From: Gemmatimonadota bacterium
Lineage (GTDB): Bacteria; Gemmatimonadota; Gemmatimonadetes; Gemmatimonadales; Gemmatimonadaceae
Reading direction: 5' to 3'
Assembly: GCA_947457715.1 (NCBI GenBank)
Contig: CANGXK010000034.1
Coordinates: 1-12,311, forward strand
Length of the DNA: 12,311 nt
Below the pieces are notes generated by a model. It did no database searches and had not been told where the DNA came from. It was given only the letters and a program-made list of their open reading frames with translations. The position numbers were made by a program, and so were the translations under genes. This document shows positions 1 to 8,600 of the stretch, in pieces (position 1 is the first letter of the stretch; every line of letters begins with the position of its first letter).

Positions 1-1
1 C

Positions 2-1030
2 CCGATTTCCTCGCTCGACTTCAGCAACCCTGACCCCGTGATCGTCGGGCACGCGGCCGCCCTCCTGCGCCGCGGTGGGCTCGTCGCGTTCCCCACGGAA
101 ACCGTGTACGGACTGGGCGCCAATGCCCTCGACGCCGACGCCGTCGCCGCGATATACGCCGCCAAAGGGCGACCGGCCTGGAATCCCGTGATCGCGCATG
201 TGCCCGACGTGCGCTCCGCTCGCGCGCTGACCCGTCACTGGCCGCCCGCCGCCGACCGACTCGCGGCGACCTTCTGGCCGGGTCCGCTCACGCTGGTGCT
301 TCCGAAAGCCCCGCACGTTCCCGATGTGGCCACGGCCGGGCTCGACGCAGTGGGAATACGGGTCCCCGCCCATCCCGTGGCGCTGGCCCTGCTCCGGGCC
401 GCTGGCGTGCCCATCGCCGCCCCCAGCGCCAATCGCTTCACCCAGATCAGCCCGACCACCGCCCAGCACGTACAAGCCTCGCTCGGCGACCGGGTCGGAC
501 TGATTCTCGACGGCGGCCCAAGCTCCGTCGGCATCGAAAGCACCGTGGTCGATCTCACCGGGCCCGATGCAGTGATCCTCCGGCCGGGCATGATTTCCGC
601 CGCCGATCTCGAATTCGCCCTGCGTGGCTCCGGGGTCGCCGTGCGGACGGCCACCGCGACGGTCTCGCACGACGCGGCCGAGGGAAGCGCGCCGGCGCAG
701 CGCTCCCCCGGCATGGCCGATCGTCACTACGCGCCGCGGGCCGATGTCTGGCTCTTTGACGCCGGACAAGAGGAGGAGATCGACGCCGCCCTCGCGGACC
801 GGCGCGAAAGGACCGGCACGGTGACGGCGCTCCTCCGAACAGCCACCCTCTCCGGGCGGCAGGCCACGGTCGTACGCATGCCGGACGACCCGGCGGCCTA
901 TGCACGCGAACTCTACGCCGCACTGCACGCCGCCGACGCCGCCGGCACATCGCTCATCGTGATCGAGCGCCCCCCGGCCGACGACCGGTGGACCGGGCTC
1001 CGTGATCGACTCTCCCGGGCGGCGCGGTAG
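2..1030 (+). CDS. L-threonylcarbamoyladenylate synthase (Sua5/YrdC/YwlC family), probably 5'-partial
   Basis: This cytoplasmic enzyme makes threonylcarbamoyl-AMP from threonine, bicarbonate and ATP, the first step of the t6A37 tRNA modification. The YrdC fold is clear. Counting from the GTG at 38, I see [16 protein letters not shown] (13-28), [13 protein letters not shown] (43-55), [18 protein letters not shown] (128-145), STVVDLT (168-174) and ILRPGMIS (180-187). A linker at 223-233 (SPGM..RHYAPR) leads into a C-terminal Sua5 domain (about 235-330), so this is the long Sua5 type rather than the short YrdC type. The first in-frame start is GTG at 38, but the frame is open to the window edge. 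The preceding residues (..LDFSNPDP) resemble the usual family N-terminus, so I infer that the true start lies upstream. The linker has Ala-Asp where the family commonly has Lys/Arg-Tyr. The stop lies 26 bp before fabI. Confidence 0.93.
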   Translation, partial: PISSLDFSNPDPVIVGHAAALLRRGGLVAFPTETVYGLGANALDADAVAAIYAAKGRPAWNPVIAHVPDVRSARALTRHWPPAADRLAATFWPGPLTLVLPKAPHVPDVATAGLDAVGIRVPAHPVALALLRAAGVPIAAPSANRFTQISPTTAQHVQASLGDRVGLILDGGPSSVGIESTVVDLTGPDAVILRPGMISAADLEFALRGSGVAVRTATATVSHDAAEGSAPAQRSPGMADRHYAPRADVWLFDAGQEEEIDAALADRRERTGTVTALLRTATLSGRQATVVRMPDDPAAYARELYAALHAADAAGTSLIVIERPPADDRWTGLRDRLSRAAR

Positions 1031-1041
1031 TCGCGCTTCGC

Positions 1042-1050
1042 TGCTATCTT
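1042..1050 (+). promoter_or_regulatory. Putative extended -10 element of fabI (leaderless start)
   Basis: The sequence TGCTATCTT fits an extended -10 (TGn plus TATnnT). Its last base is 7 bp before the A of the fabI ATG at 1057, which is where transcription would be expected to begin. No Shine-Dalgarno motif lies between them (the spacer is GCCCTC). This suggests a leaderless mRNA. No convincing -35 hexamer is visible, which is tolerated for extended -10 promoters. It is an inference from spacing only. Confidence 0.45.
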
Positions 1051-1056
1051 GCCCTC

Positions 1057-1974
1057 ATGCTACCCATCGATCTTTCCGGCAAGCGCGCCCTCGTGGCTGG
1101 CGTCGCTGACGACGGCGGCTTCGGGTTTGCCGTCGCGAAGGCGTTCGCGGAGGCCGGCGCTTCCGTCTGTGTCGCCACTTGGCCACCCGCACTCAACATC
1201 TTTCTCAACCTGCTCGAACGCGGGAAGATGGATGAATCCCGTCGCCTGAGCGACGGATCGCTGCTCTCCTTCGAGCGCATCTATCCCCTCGACGCCGTCT
1301 ATGACTCGCTCGAGGATGCGCCGGAAGACGTCCGCGAATCGAAGCGCTATAAGGACATCGGCGACTTCTCGATTGGCGGCCTCGCACAGCGCATGGCCCG
1401 GGACTTCGGCGACCAGTCACTCGACATCGTCTTCCATTCGCTCGCCAATGGGCCAGAGGTGAAGAAGCCGCTCCTCGAAGTGAGCCGCGCCGGCTATCTC
1501 GCCGCCTCCAGCGCGAGTGCCTACTCGCTCGTGTCGATGGTGCAGCGCCTCGCCCCACTCATGCGGCCAGGCGGATCGGTGTGCTCGCTCACCTACATGG
1601 CCAGCGAGCGCGCCATTCCCGGCTACGGTGGTGGCATGTCGTCGGCCAAGGCCGCGCTCGAAAGCGACACGCGGGTGCTGTCATTCGAAGCGGGTCGCAA
1701 GTACGGCTTGCGCGTGAACACGATCAGCGCCGGACCGTACGCCTCGCGCGCGGCGAGTGCGATCGGCATCATCGACAAGATGGTGAAGTACTGCGCCGCC
1801 AACGCGCCGCTCGCCGAAGAGCTCACCGCGACCGAAGTCGGCACCACCGCTGCGTTTCTGGCCAGCTCGCTGGCCAGCGGCATCACCGGCTCCACGGTGT
1901 ACGTGGACAAGGGATACCACGCGATGGGCATGGCCGTGACCATGCCGCCCGGCACAGACCCGATCGGCGCGTAA
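1057..1974 (+). CDS. fabI: Enoyl-[acyl-carrier-protein] reductase (NADH), plant/chlamydial-type FabI
   Basis: It catalyses NAD(P)H reduction of trans-2-enoyl-ACP, the last step of each fatty-acid elongation cycle, in the cytoplasm. The 305-residue SDR protein starts with a nucleotide-binding turn [16 protein letters not shown] (15-30). It continues with TWPPALNIF (41-49), a long insertion (about 54-105) containing [10 protein letters not shown] and YPLDAVYD, then [15 protein letters not shown] (127-141), SLTYMAS (177-183) and [21 protein letters not shown] (187-207). Tyr180, Tyr190 and Lys198 match the active site, with the Tyr-Lys spacing of 8 known for plant and apicomplexan enzymes rather than 7 as in E. 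coli FabI. The C-terminal part has the expected RVNTISAGP and a cofactor/oligomer segment ending [15 protein letters not shown]. The insertion and length (E. coli FabI is about 262 residues) place it in the plastid/Chlamydia group. The ATG at 1057 has no ribosome-binding site but sits at the expected transcription start of an extended -10. Confidence 0.96.
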   Translation: MLPIDLSGKRALVAGVADDGGFGFAVAKAFAEAGASVCVATWPPALNIFLNLLERGKMDESRRLSDGSLLSFERIYPLDAVYDSLEDAPEDVRESKRYKDIGDFSIGGLAQRMARDFGDQSLDIVFHSLANGPEVKKPLLEVSRAGYLAASSASAYSLVSMVQRLAPLMRPGGSVCSLTYMASERAIPGYGGGMSSAKAALESDTRVLSFEAGRKYGLRVNTISAGPYASRAASAIGIIDKMVKYCAANAPLAEELTATEVGTTAAFLASSLASGITGSTVYVDKGYHAMGMAVTMPPGTDPIGA

Positions 1975-1977
1975 GCC

Positions 1978-2136
1978 GTGCCCGACCGATTGCCCCCGGC
2001 GCAGGACGAGGTCCCGTTGGCAAAACGGGGCACGAGCCTGCGCGCGCGGTTCGTGTCGGGAGACACCGACCAGACGGTGCTGCTCGCGGATGGGTCGCTC
2101 GACGAGCGCACGTCCCCGGTGCTGCGCGTCAGCTGA
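1978..2136 (+). CDS. Small hypothetical protein (52 aa)
   Basis: A GTG three bases after the fabI stop opens a 52-codon frame ending in TGA at 2134-2136, 12 bp before the next gene. Forty-seven of 52 codons end in G or C, the same strong third-position bias as the neighbouring real genes, and the frame exactly fills the gap. The product (VPDRLPPAQDEV.. to ..SPVLRVS) is hydrophilic, with no membrane segment, cysteines or motif I recognise. There is no Shine-Dalgarno, so translation would depend on reinitiation after fabI. No function can be assigned. It could also be a chance open frame in GC-rich spacer DNA. Confidence 0.4.
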   Translation: MPDRLPPAQDEVPLAKRGTSLRARFVSGDTDQTVLLADGSLDERTSPVLRVS

Positions 2137-2148
2137 GCGTCGGCCGCC

Positions 2149-2622
2149 ATGTATTGGATTCTCGTCATCATGGCCGCGATCGCCGCGAGCCTGATCGCGC
2201 TCGTGGTCGGCGGACTCGTGACACCGGCCGCGTATCGCGTCGCACGGAGCATCCGCCTGCAGGTCGATGCGCACGACGTGCGCGCGCTGCTCGCGGATCT
2301 GGCCGCATACGCGACGTGGACACCGTCGCCGATGTCGGCCACGCGCGATCCGTCGTCCGACCGCGAGCGCATCGTACTCCAGATGCGCGACGACGACACC
2401 GCCTCGCGGATGCAGTGGGAATGGCGTATCGAGGCCGAAGCGACGGGCGCGCGCGTGACGCTCACGGAATCAGGGCGCATCGGCAACCCGGTGATCCGCT
2501 TTTTCGCGGCGCTCCGCGGCCATGGCGGCAGCGCGGAGCGCACACTGCGCGCGCTGGCCGAACATCTCGGCGAGCCGGGCATTTCGGTGGACCGTGCTGG
2601 TCCGCACGACGGGCAAGCGTAA
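2149..2622 (+). CDS. SRPBCC (polyketide cyclase/START-like) family protein with N-terminal membrane anchor
   Basis: This 157-residue protein has one N-terminal hydrophobic helix (about 3-26, MYWILVIMAAIAASLIALVVG) followed by a helix-grip domain. The domain shows RSIRLQVDAHDVRALLADLAAYATWTP (33-59), a beta-rich middle with MQWEWRIEAEATGARVTLTESGRIGNPVIRFF (88-119) and a long C-terminal helix (125-142). That order (ligand-facing strand, helix, W-x-P/W segment, a G.RVTLTE.G.I.NP hairpin, then helix) is typical of SRPBCC proteins annotated as polyketide cyclase/dehydrase, which bind hydrophobic small molecules. The ligand cannot be read from sequence. The helix may be an anchor or uncleaved signal, placing the domain outside the cytoplasm or on the membrane. 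The ATG at 2149 has no clear ribosome-binding site. It is in the same direction as fabI and the kinase, with 41 bp to the latter. Confidence 0.8.
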   Translation: MYWILVIMAAIAASLIALVVGGLVTPAAYRVARSIRLQVDAHDVRALLADLAAYATWTPSPMSATRDPSSDRERIVLQMRDDDTASRMQWEWRIEAEATGARVTLTESGRIGNPVIRFFAALRGHGGSAERTLRALAEHLGEPGISVDRAGPHDGQA

Positions 2623-2663
2623 CTTTCCCGTAGTGCGGTATGCCGTGAACCCCGACAGGACAC

Positions 2664-4373
2664 ATGCCCGACTTCGCTGATCTGCCCCTCGCCGGCCCGA
2701 CGCTGCTGTCCTCGATGGGACAGCTGGCGGCGTTGCTGGGCGCGGCCGGCGTCGCGGAACGCGTGCAGATCGCGCTCGCGCTCCCGAGCGAAACGGAGCC
2801 CGTCGTCGTCGAAATCGACCACCACGGTGCGTGCCTTGACGAGCCGATGCTACGTGCCCGAGACGCCGAGACGCTTCTCGGGGATGCCGATATCATCTTT
2901 GTCGAGGATCTCGCCGCACGAGCGCACGACCACCCATCGCTCGCAGCCATGCCAGACGTCGCCGCGCTGGCGATCGCTCGCGTGCGCTCCACGGGAGGCG
3001 CCGTCGTCGGTCATGTCATGCTGGCCTGTTCAATCCCGCGCCACTGGACGGCTGGACAACGGCAGCTGATCGCGCAGGGGGCGGGGCTCGCGCAGGCGAT
3101 CGCCGAAGCCGCCGCCGAGCGGATCTTCCGCGTTGACGCCGCGACGGCGATCGGCACGCCCCTCGACCGATTCCTCCCGCTGGCACTGGGCGAGGGGCAT
3201 GCGAGTAAGATCGGGCAGTTGCGTGAGGGCCAGAAGATGGAGGCGATGGGTCGACTTGCCAGCGGCGCCGCGCACGACTTCAACAACCTGCTCACGGTCA
3301 TTCGCAGTGGCGCCGACTTCCTGCTGAGCGAACTGCCGACGGAGGGCGAGTTGCGGCGCGATGCCGAAGACATTCTGGCGGCGGCCGACCGGGCGGCGTG
3401 CCTCACGCGTCAACTGCTCGCCTTCGCCCGTAGGCAGGTGCCGCAAGCCGCCGTGCTCGACCTGAACCGCATCATCGCCGACGTCGAGCGATTGCTGCGT
3501 CGTGTGATCGGCGAGGACATCGCACTCGGCGTCACGCTCGAGCCCATGCCGATGCGTGTACTCGCTGACGCTGGGCAGCTCGAGCAAGTGCTGGTCAACC
3601 TCGCCGTGAACGCGCGCGACGCGATGCCGAGCGGCGGCCGCCTGCTGCTCACGACGGAAATGCGGAAAGGAGGCAACCTGCCCGACGTCTTTCGGGAGTG
3701 GCCCGGTCCCCCGCCCGACCATGCCGTGCTGTTTTCCATGTGCGATTCCGGCGCTGGCATGGATGCCGCCATTCGGGCCCGTGCCTTCGAGCCGTTCTTC
3801 ACCACGAAGGAGCCCGGACGCGGCACTGGCCTCGGATTGGCGACCGTTTACGGAATCGTCCAGCAGTTGGGTGGTTTGGTGGCCATCGAAAGTACGCCGA
3901 GCCATGGTACGACGATCTGGATGGCGCTTCCACTCACGAATGTGGCACCGTCGCTCGAGCTAGCCGGCGACGGTGCTGCCATCGCGATGGCAGGGCACGG
4001 CACGATTCTGCTGATTGAGGACGACGACGGCGTGCGGGCCATGATGCATCGCGTGCTCGCCCGCGTCGGCTATCACCTCATCGAGGCACGAAATGCGGTC
4101 GAGGGGCACTTCCTCTGGCGTCAACACGGCGGACCGACCGGCGGAATCAACCTCGTGCTCACCGACATGATCATGCCCGGTTCGACCGGTCGCGAGCTTG
4201 CCGCACGCTTGCGTGCGGAACACGCCAATGTGCCCGTGCTTTTCATCTCCGGGTACCTGGAGGGTGGCATGAGCAGTGATGACGATCCGCTCACGACCCG
4301 CTATCTGGAGAAGCCCTTCACGTCGCGCCGACTGCTCGACGAAGTGCGCCAGCTGCTTGTCCGCAATCACTGA
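2664..4373 (+). CDS. Hybrid sensor histidine kinase (GAF-HisKA-HATPase_c-receiver), CckA-like layout
   Basis: This cytoplasmic two-component sensor has 569 residues and no membrane helix. Residues about 15-155 resemble a degenerate GAF domain (..GGAVVGHVMLACSIPRHWTAGQRQLIAQ..). A short helical linker leads to the dimerisation/phosphoacceptor domain, with His204 in GAAHDFNNLL (201-210). The ATP-binding domain follows: N-box VNLAVNARDAMPSGG (311-325), G1 DSGAGM (361-366), F-box EPFFTTK (376-382) and G2 GRGTGLGLATVYG (385-397). A C-terminal receiver (about 446-567) has acidic EDDD (452-455), phosphoacceptor Asp501 in LTDMIMP, Ser529 in FISGY and Lys550 in EKPF. No output domain follows, so a phosphorelay to a separate histidine phosphotransfer protein is likely. 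The signal and partner are unknown. An AGGA lies 3 bp before the ATG, a short spacing. It overlaps the most likely start of the downstream transporter. Confidence 0.95.
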   Translation: MPDFADLPLAGPTLLSSMGQLAALLGAAGVAERVQIALALPSETEPVVVEIDHHGACLDEPMLRARDAETLLGDADIIFVEDLAARAHDHPSLAAMPDVAALAIARVRSTGGAVVGHVMLACSIPRHWTAGQRQLIAQGAGLAQAIAEAAAERIFRVDAATAIGTPLDRFLPLALGEGHASKIGQLREGQKMEAMGRLASGAAHDFNNLLTVIRSGADFLLSELPTEGELRRDAEDILAAADRAACLTRQLLAFARRQVPQAAVLDLNRIIADVERLLRRVIGEDIALGVTLEPMPMRVLADAGQLEQVLVNLAVNARDAMPSGGRLLLTTEMRKGGNLPDVFREWPGPPPDHAVLFSMCDSGAGMDAAIRARAFEPFFTTKEPGRGTGLGLATVYGIVQQLGGLVAIESTPSHGTTIWMALPLTNVAPSLELAGDGAAIAMAGHGTILLIEDDDGVRAMMHRVLARVGYHLIEARNAVEGHFLWRQHGGPTGGINLVLTDMIMPGSTGRELAARLRAEHANVPVLFISGYLEGGMSSDDDPLTTRYLEKPFTSRRLLDEVRQLLVRNH

Positions 4374-5664
4374 CCCGCTCGCGGCCCGCGATTCGCATCC
4401 GGATCGTTGGCGCATGCTTGGGCTGCTCACCGTCGCCGAGTTGCTGGGAATGACGTTGTGGTTCGCCGCCAGCGCCGTCTCCGCCCAATACGCCGCGCAG
4501 TGGACGCTGAGCAGCAGCGAAGCCGCTTGGCTCACCACCATCGTCCAACTGGGTTTCGTGGCTGGCACCGCGATCTCGGCGACGCTGAACGTAGCCGATA
4601 TCGTACCGGCACGTTTGCTCTTCGCGGCCTGTGCACTGGTCGGCGCGGCGGCGAACGCGATGCTGCTGCAGGCCGAGGCCTTGTCGGGCGCGCTCGTGTG
4701 GCGTTTCATCACGGGATTCGCATTAGCCGGCGTGTATCCACCGGCGATGAAGATGATCGCCACCTGGTTCCGCGCACGACGCGGGCTCGCGGTGGGCACC
4801 ATCGTGGGCGCGCTCACCGTGGGCAAAGCCATGCCGTATCTCGTGCACGCGATCCCCGGTGCCGGTATCACGCCGGTGGTGGTGAGCGCGTCCACCGGCG
4901 CCTGTGGTGCCGCGCTGCTGGTGTGGTTCGGCTATCGCGAAGGGCCGTACCCGTTTCCCGCGCGTCCCTTTTCGTGGAGCCTCGTGCGCGACGTCGTGCG
5001 CTCGCCGGCGTGGCGGTTGTCCACCGGCGGGTATCTGGGGCACATGTTCGAGCTGTATGCCGCGTGGACCTGGCTGCCCGTGTTCATCGCTGCCAGCATC
5101 GCGGTGTATGACCCTGCCGCCGGCGTGCGCGGTGCATCGATGGCCTCCGCCATCGCCTTCGCCGCCCTCGCCATCGGTGGCGCCGGTTGCATCTGGGGCG
5201 GACTCGTGGCCGATCGCCGCGGGCGCGCGTGGCTCGTCACGCGGGCGATGGCCATCAGCGGTGCGTGCGCCGTGCTCATCGGCTTCGCCTTCGGCCGCTC
5301 GCTCTGGCTGCTCGTGCCGATCGCGCTGGTGTGGGGATTTTTCGTGATCGCCGACAGCGCGCAGTTCTCGGTGCTGGTCACCGAGAGCGTGCCACCATAT
5401 GCGGTAGGCACCGCCCTCACGCTGCAAACCTCGCTCGGCTTTCTGCTCACAGCGGTGGTGATTCAGCTTGTGCCACCGCTCGCGGCGCGCGTTGGGTGGC
5501 AGTGGGCGTTTGCGGTGCTGTCGCTGGGGCCCGTGTTCGGGATTGCGAGTATCGCGCGGTTGGTACACCGACGGCGGGCCGCCGCGAGGAACGTGGAGTT
5601 CCTGCAACGACCCGCCGCGTCTGTGCTGCACGAGCGACCGGCAGGACCGCTTACCCCCCCGTGA
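4357..5664 (+). CDS. Major facilitator superfamily transporter
   Basis: This inner-membrane transporter of about 435 residues has around 12 hydrophobic segments in two halves. Segment 1 is LLTVAELLGMTLWFAASAVSA. The half-repeat loops carry MFS motif A-like signatures: WFRARRGLAVGTIVGALTVGK (137-157) in the first half and GGLVADRRGRAWLVTR (281-296) between helices 8 and 9. A central loop GYREGPYPFPARPF (192-205) separates the halves. The substrate cannot be inferred. The start is uncertain. TTG at 4357, overlapping the kinase end by 17 bp, keeps a basic segment (RDSHPDRWR) before helix 1, as expected for a cytoplasmic N-terminus. ATG at 4414 would start directly at the helix (416 aa). Neither has a good ribosome-binding site. 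Its last 14 bp overlap the end of the convergent propeller gene. Confidence 0.88.
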   Translation: MSAITDPLAARDSHPDRWRMLGLLTVAELLGMTLWFAASAVSAQYAAQWTLSSSEAAWLTTIVQLGFVAGTAISATLNVADIVPARLLFAACALVGAAANAMLLQAEALSGALVWRFITGFALAGVYPPAMKMIATWFRARRGLAVGTIVGALTVGKAMPYLVHAIPGAGITPVVVSASTGACGAALLVWFGYREGPYPFPARPFSWSLVRDVVRSPAWRLSTGGYLGHMFELYAAWTWLPVFIAASIAVYDPAAGVRGASMASAIAFAALAIGGAGCIWGGLVADRRGRAWLVTRAMAISGACAVLIGFAFGRSLWLLVPIALVWGFFVIADSAQFSVLVTESVPPYAVGTALTLQTSLGFLLTAVVIQLVPPLAARVGWQWAFAVLSLGPVFGIASIARLVHRRRAAARNVEFLQRPAASVLHERPAGPLTPP

Positions 5665-8600
5665 TCTCTTCCTCCGCGCCGATGCGGCGCGGGGTCTGCA
5701 CGTCACCGGCCTTCACTTCGATCGCCGGCAGGCCGTGCTTCTTGAGGATCTCGTCGATCGGCGGCAGCAGATCCTTGTACGCCTTGCGGAGCTCCACGAG
5801 ATACACCTCGAGCTCCTTCGACAGCGTATCGAACACCACGACCGACTGCTTCGTGGGACGCGCTTCGGTGCTGCCCACCACACCGGCCAAGGCCGCGATC
5901 TGGTTGTTCACCTTGATCGGGTAGTTGAGCGGGTCTTGACCGCTCTGGTTCTTCACCTGATAGACCTGCGCTTCCATCTCACTGATCTTCGCATCGAGTG
6001 TCTTCACCAGCTGCGCGTACTTGGCCGAGTCCGCCCCCACCTGCGTGGAGTGCGACACGGCCTGGCTCCGCACGTAGCGGACGGTGCGGACGGCGTCGTT
6101 CGCATCAGTGGTGCGATCGCGGATCTGCATCATCATCTTGTACTGCGCCACCAGATCGGCCGGCGTCGCGTCGCTGCGCGGATCCTTCTTCACCAGCAGC
6201 TTCGACGCAGCCACCGGCGCGCCATCCACCAGCAGGCGGACCGAGTAGGTGCCCGGCAACACCAGCGGACCGTTCGTGACGCCGGCCCACATGATCATGC
6301 CGGCGAACGTGGTCGCATCGCTCTCGCGCAGATTCCACGAGAAGGTGTTCATGCCCACCGTGTTCGTCGGCGCTGCATCGGCGGCAACGCCGCGCCGGCC
6401 GCCGGCCGGAGCACCGGCGGCGCCGCTGCCCGCCGTATCGCTGGAGAACGTACGCACCGTGCGGCCCGTCGAATCCTTGAACTCGATCGTGACCTTGGTG
6501 GCCGGCGACTTGAGCCAGTAGTACACGATCGCGCCCGACGGCGGATTCGCACCGACCGGTGACGTGCTGCCGCCACCACCGAAGCCACCGCTCCAGTTGA
6601 TGCGGTACGCCGCGCGCGGCGTGAACAAGTGGGCGCGCTCGGCGATCGTTGCCGCGCTGAGTTGACGCAGCACATTGATGTCGTCGATCACGTAGAACGA
6701 GCGGCCATGCGTGGCCGCGATCAGGTCGCCTTCCTTGATCGCCAGATCGTGCACCGGCACGATCGGCATGTTGCGGCGCAGCGAGAACCACGTGGCGCCG
6801 TCATCGAGCGACGCGTAGATGCCGCGCTCGGTGCCGGCGAACAGGAGACCCGGACGGACGTCGTCTTCCCGGATCACGCGCGTGAACTCGGTGGCCGGAA
6901 TGCCGTTAGCCTTGCCGCTGTTGTCGATCCGCGACCACGTCTTGCCGAAGTCGGTGGTCTTGAAGAGATACGGCTCCTGATCGTCCATCTGGAAGCGGTT
7001 CGCCGCGACGTATGCCGTGCCGGCGTTGAAGTGCGACGCATCGATGATCGACACGCGCGCCCACTCCCGCTCCTTGAGCAGCGCCGGCGTCACGTTCGTC
7101 CACGACGTGCCGCCGTTGCGCGTGACGTGCACCGTGCCGTCGTCGGTACCGGCCCAGATCACGCCCTTCATCACCGGCGACTCCGACATTGCGAACACGG
7201 TGCCGTACGTTTCCACGCCCGTCTGGTCCTTCGTGATCGGGCCGCCCGACGGCCCGAGCGTGCGCGGATCGTTGCGCGACAGGTCGGGGCTGATGGCGGT
7301 GTAGCTGTCGCCTTCGTTGGTGGTCTTGAAGAGCACGTTCGAACCCACGTAGATCGTCTTCGCGTCGTGCGGGCTAACGGCGATCGGGAAGGTCCACTGC
7401 ATGCGATACTTCGAATCGATGGCCGAGTGACCCATCGGATTGAGCGGCCACGGATTGATGTCGCGCGTGAGGCCAGTGCGCATGTCCTTGCGCGTGAGGT
7501 ATCCGCCGTAGCTGCCGGCGAACACGATGTCCGGATTGTTCGGCAGTGCCGCAATGAAGCCCGACTCGCCGCCGCCCGCGTCCTGCCACATGTCGATCGT
7601 GATGCCACCGGCCGCCCGTGACGGACCGCAGAGCGTGCTGTTGTCCTGCTGCGCGCCGCAGATCTTGTACGGGAAGTGGTTGGTGGTGGTCACGTGATAG
7701 AACTGCGCGGTATTGAAGTCCTGCGCCGTCCACGTCTTCGCGCCGTCGGTGCTCACATTCGCGCCGCCGTCGTTCGCTTCGATCATCCGGTTGCTGTTGT
7801 CACCCGCGATCCAGAGATTGTGCGAGTCGCCGTGCGGCGTATTGATGTTGCTCCACGTCTTGCCGCCATCACGCGAGACCTGAAACTGCACGTTGCTGGC
7901 GTACACGACGTCGGGGTTCTTCGGATCGGCGTAGATCTTCGAGTAGTACCACGCGCGCTGACGCAGCTTGCGTTCGTCGTTCACGCGCGCCCACGTGCCG
8001 CCGCCGTCGTCGCTGCGATACACGCCGCCTTCATCGGCTTCGATGAGGGCGAAGATCCGCTGCGGATTGGCCGCGCTCACCGTGAGCCCGATGTTGCCCC
8101 ACATGCCGGCCGGCAGCCCCTTGTGCTTCGTGATCTCGGTCCACGAATCGCCGCCGTCGGTGCTCTTGAACAGTCCCGAGCCCTTGCCGCCCGACACCAG
8201 CATCCACGGCTTGCGATGCATCTGCCAGAAGCCGGCGTACAGCACGTTCGGGTTGCTCGGATCCATCGCCAGGTCGGCCGCACCGGTGGAATCGTCGCGG
8301 AACAGCACCTTCGTCCAGCTCTTGCCGCCGTCCTTCGTGCGGAACACGCCACGCTCGGCGTTCGGCCCCCACGCATGCCCCTGCGCCGCCACGTAGGCAA
8401 CTTCAGGATTGGTGGGGTGCACCAGCACCCGCGAGATCTGCCGCGTGTCGTTCAGGCCGATGTTTGTCCACGTCGTGCCGCCATCGGTTGTTTTCCAGAC
8501 ACCATCACCGTGCGACACGTTGCCACGGATCGTGAATTCGCCGCCGCCCACGTACACGACATCGGGGTTGCTGGGGGCCACGCCGATGCCGCCGATCGTG

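Noticed and set aside
2620..2644. Promoter before the kinase (TAACTT or TATGCC)
   Set aside because: Neither hexamer has a partner -35 at suitable distance, and the kinase could be expressed from upstream genes.
1623..2825. A 400-codon open frame on the minus strand
   Set aside because: It lies antisense to fabI, the small ORF, the SRPBCC gene and the kinase start. Its product is low-complexity Arg/Ser/Ala-rich with no family features, as expected from a GC-rich shadow frame.
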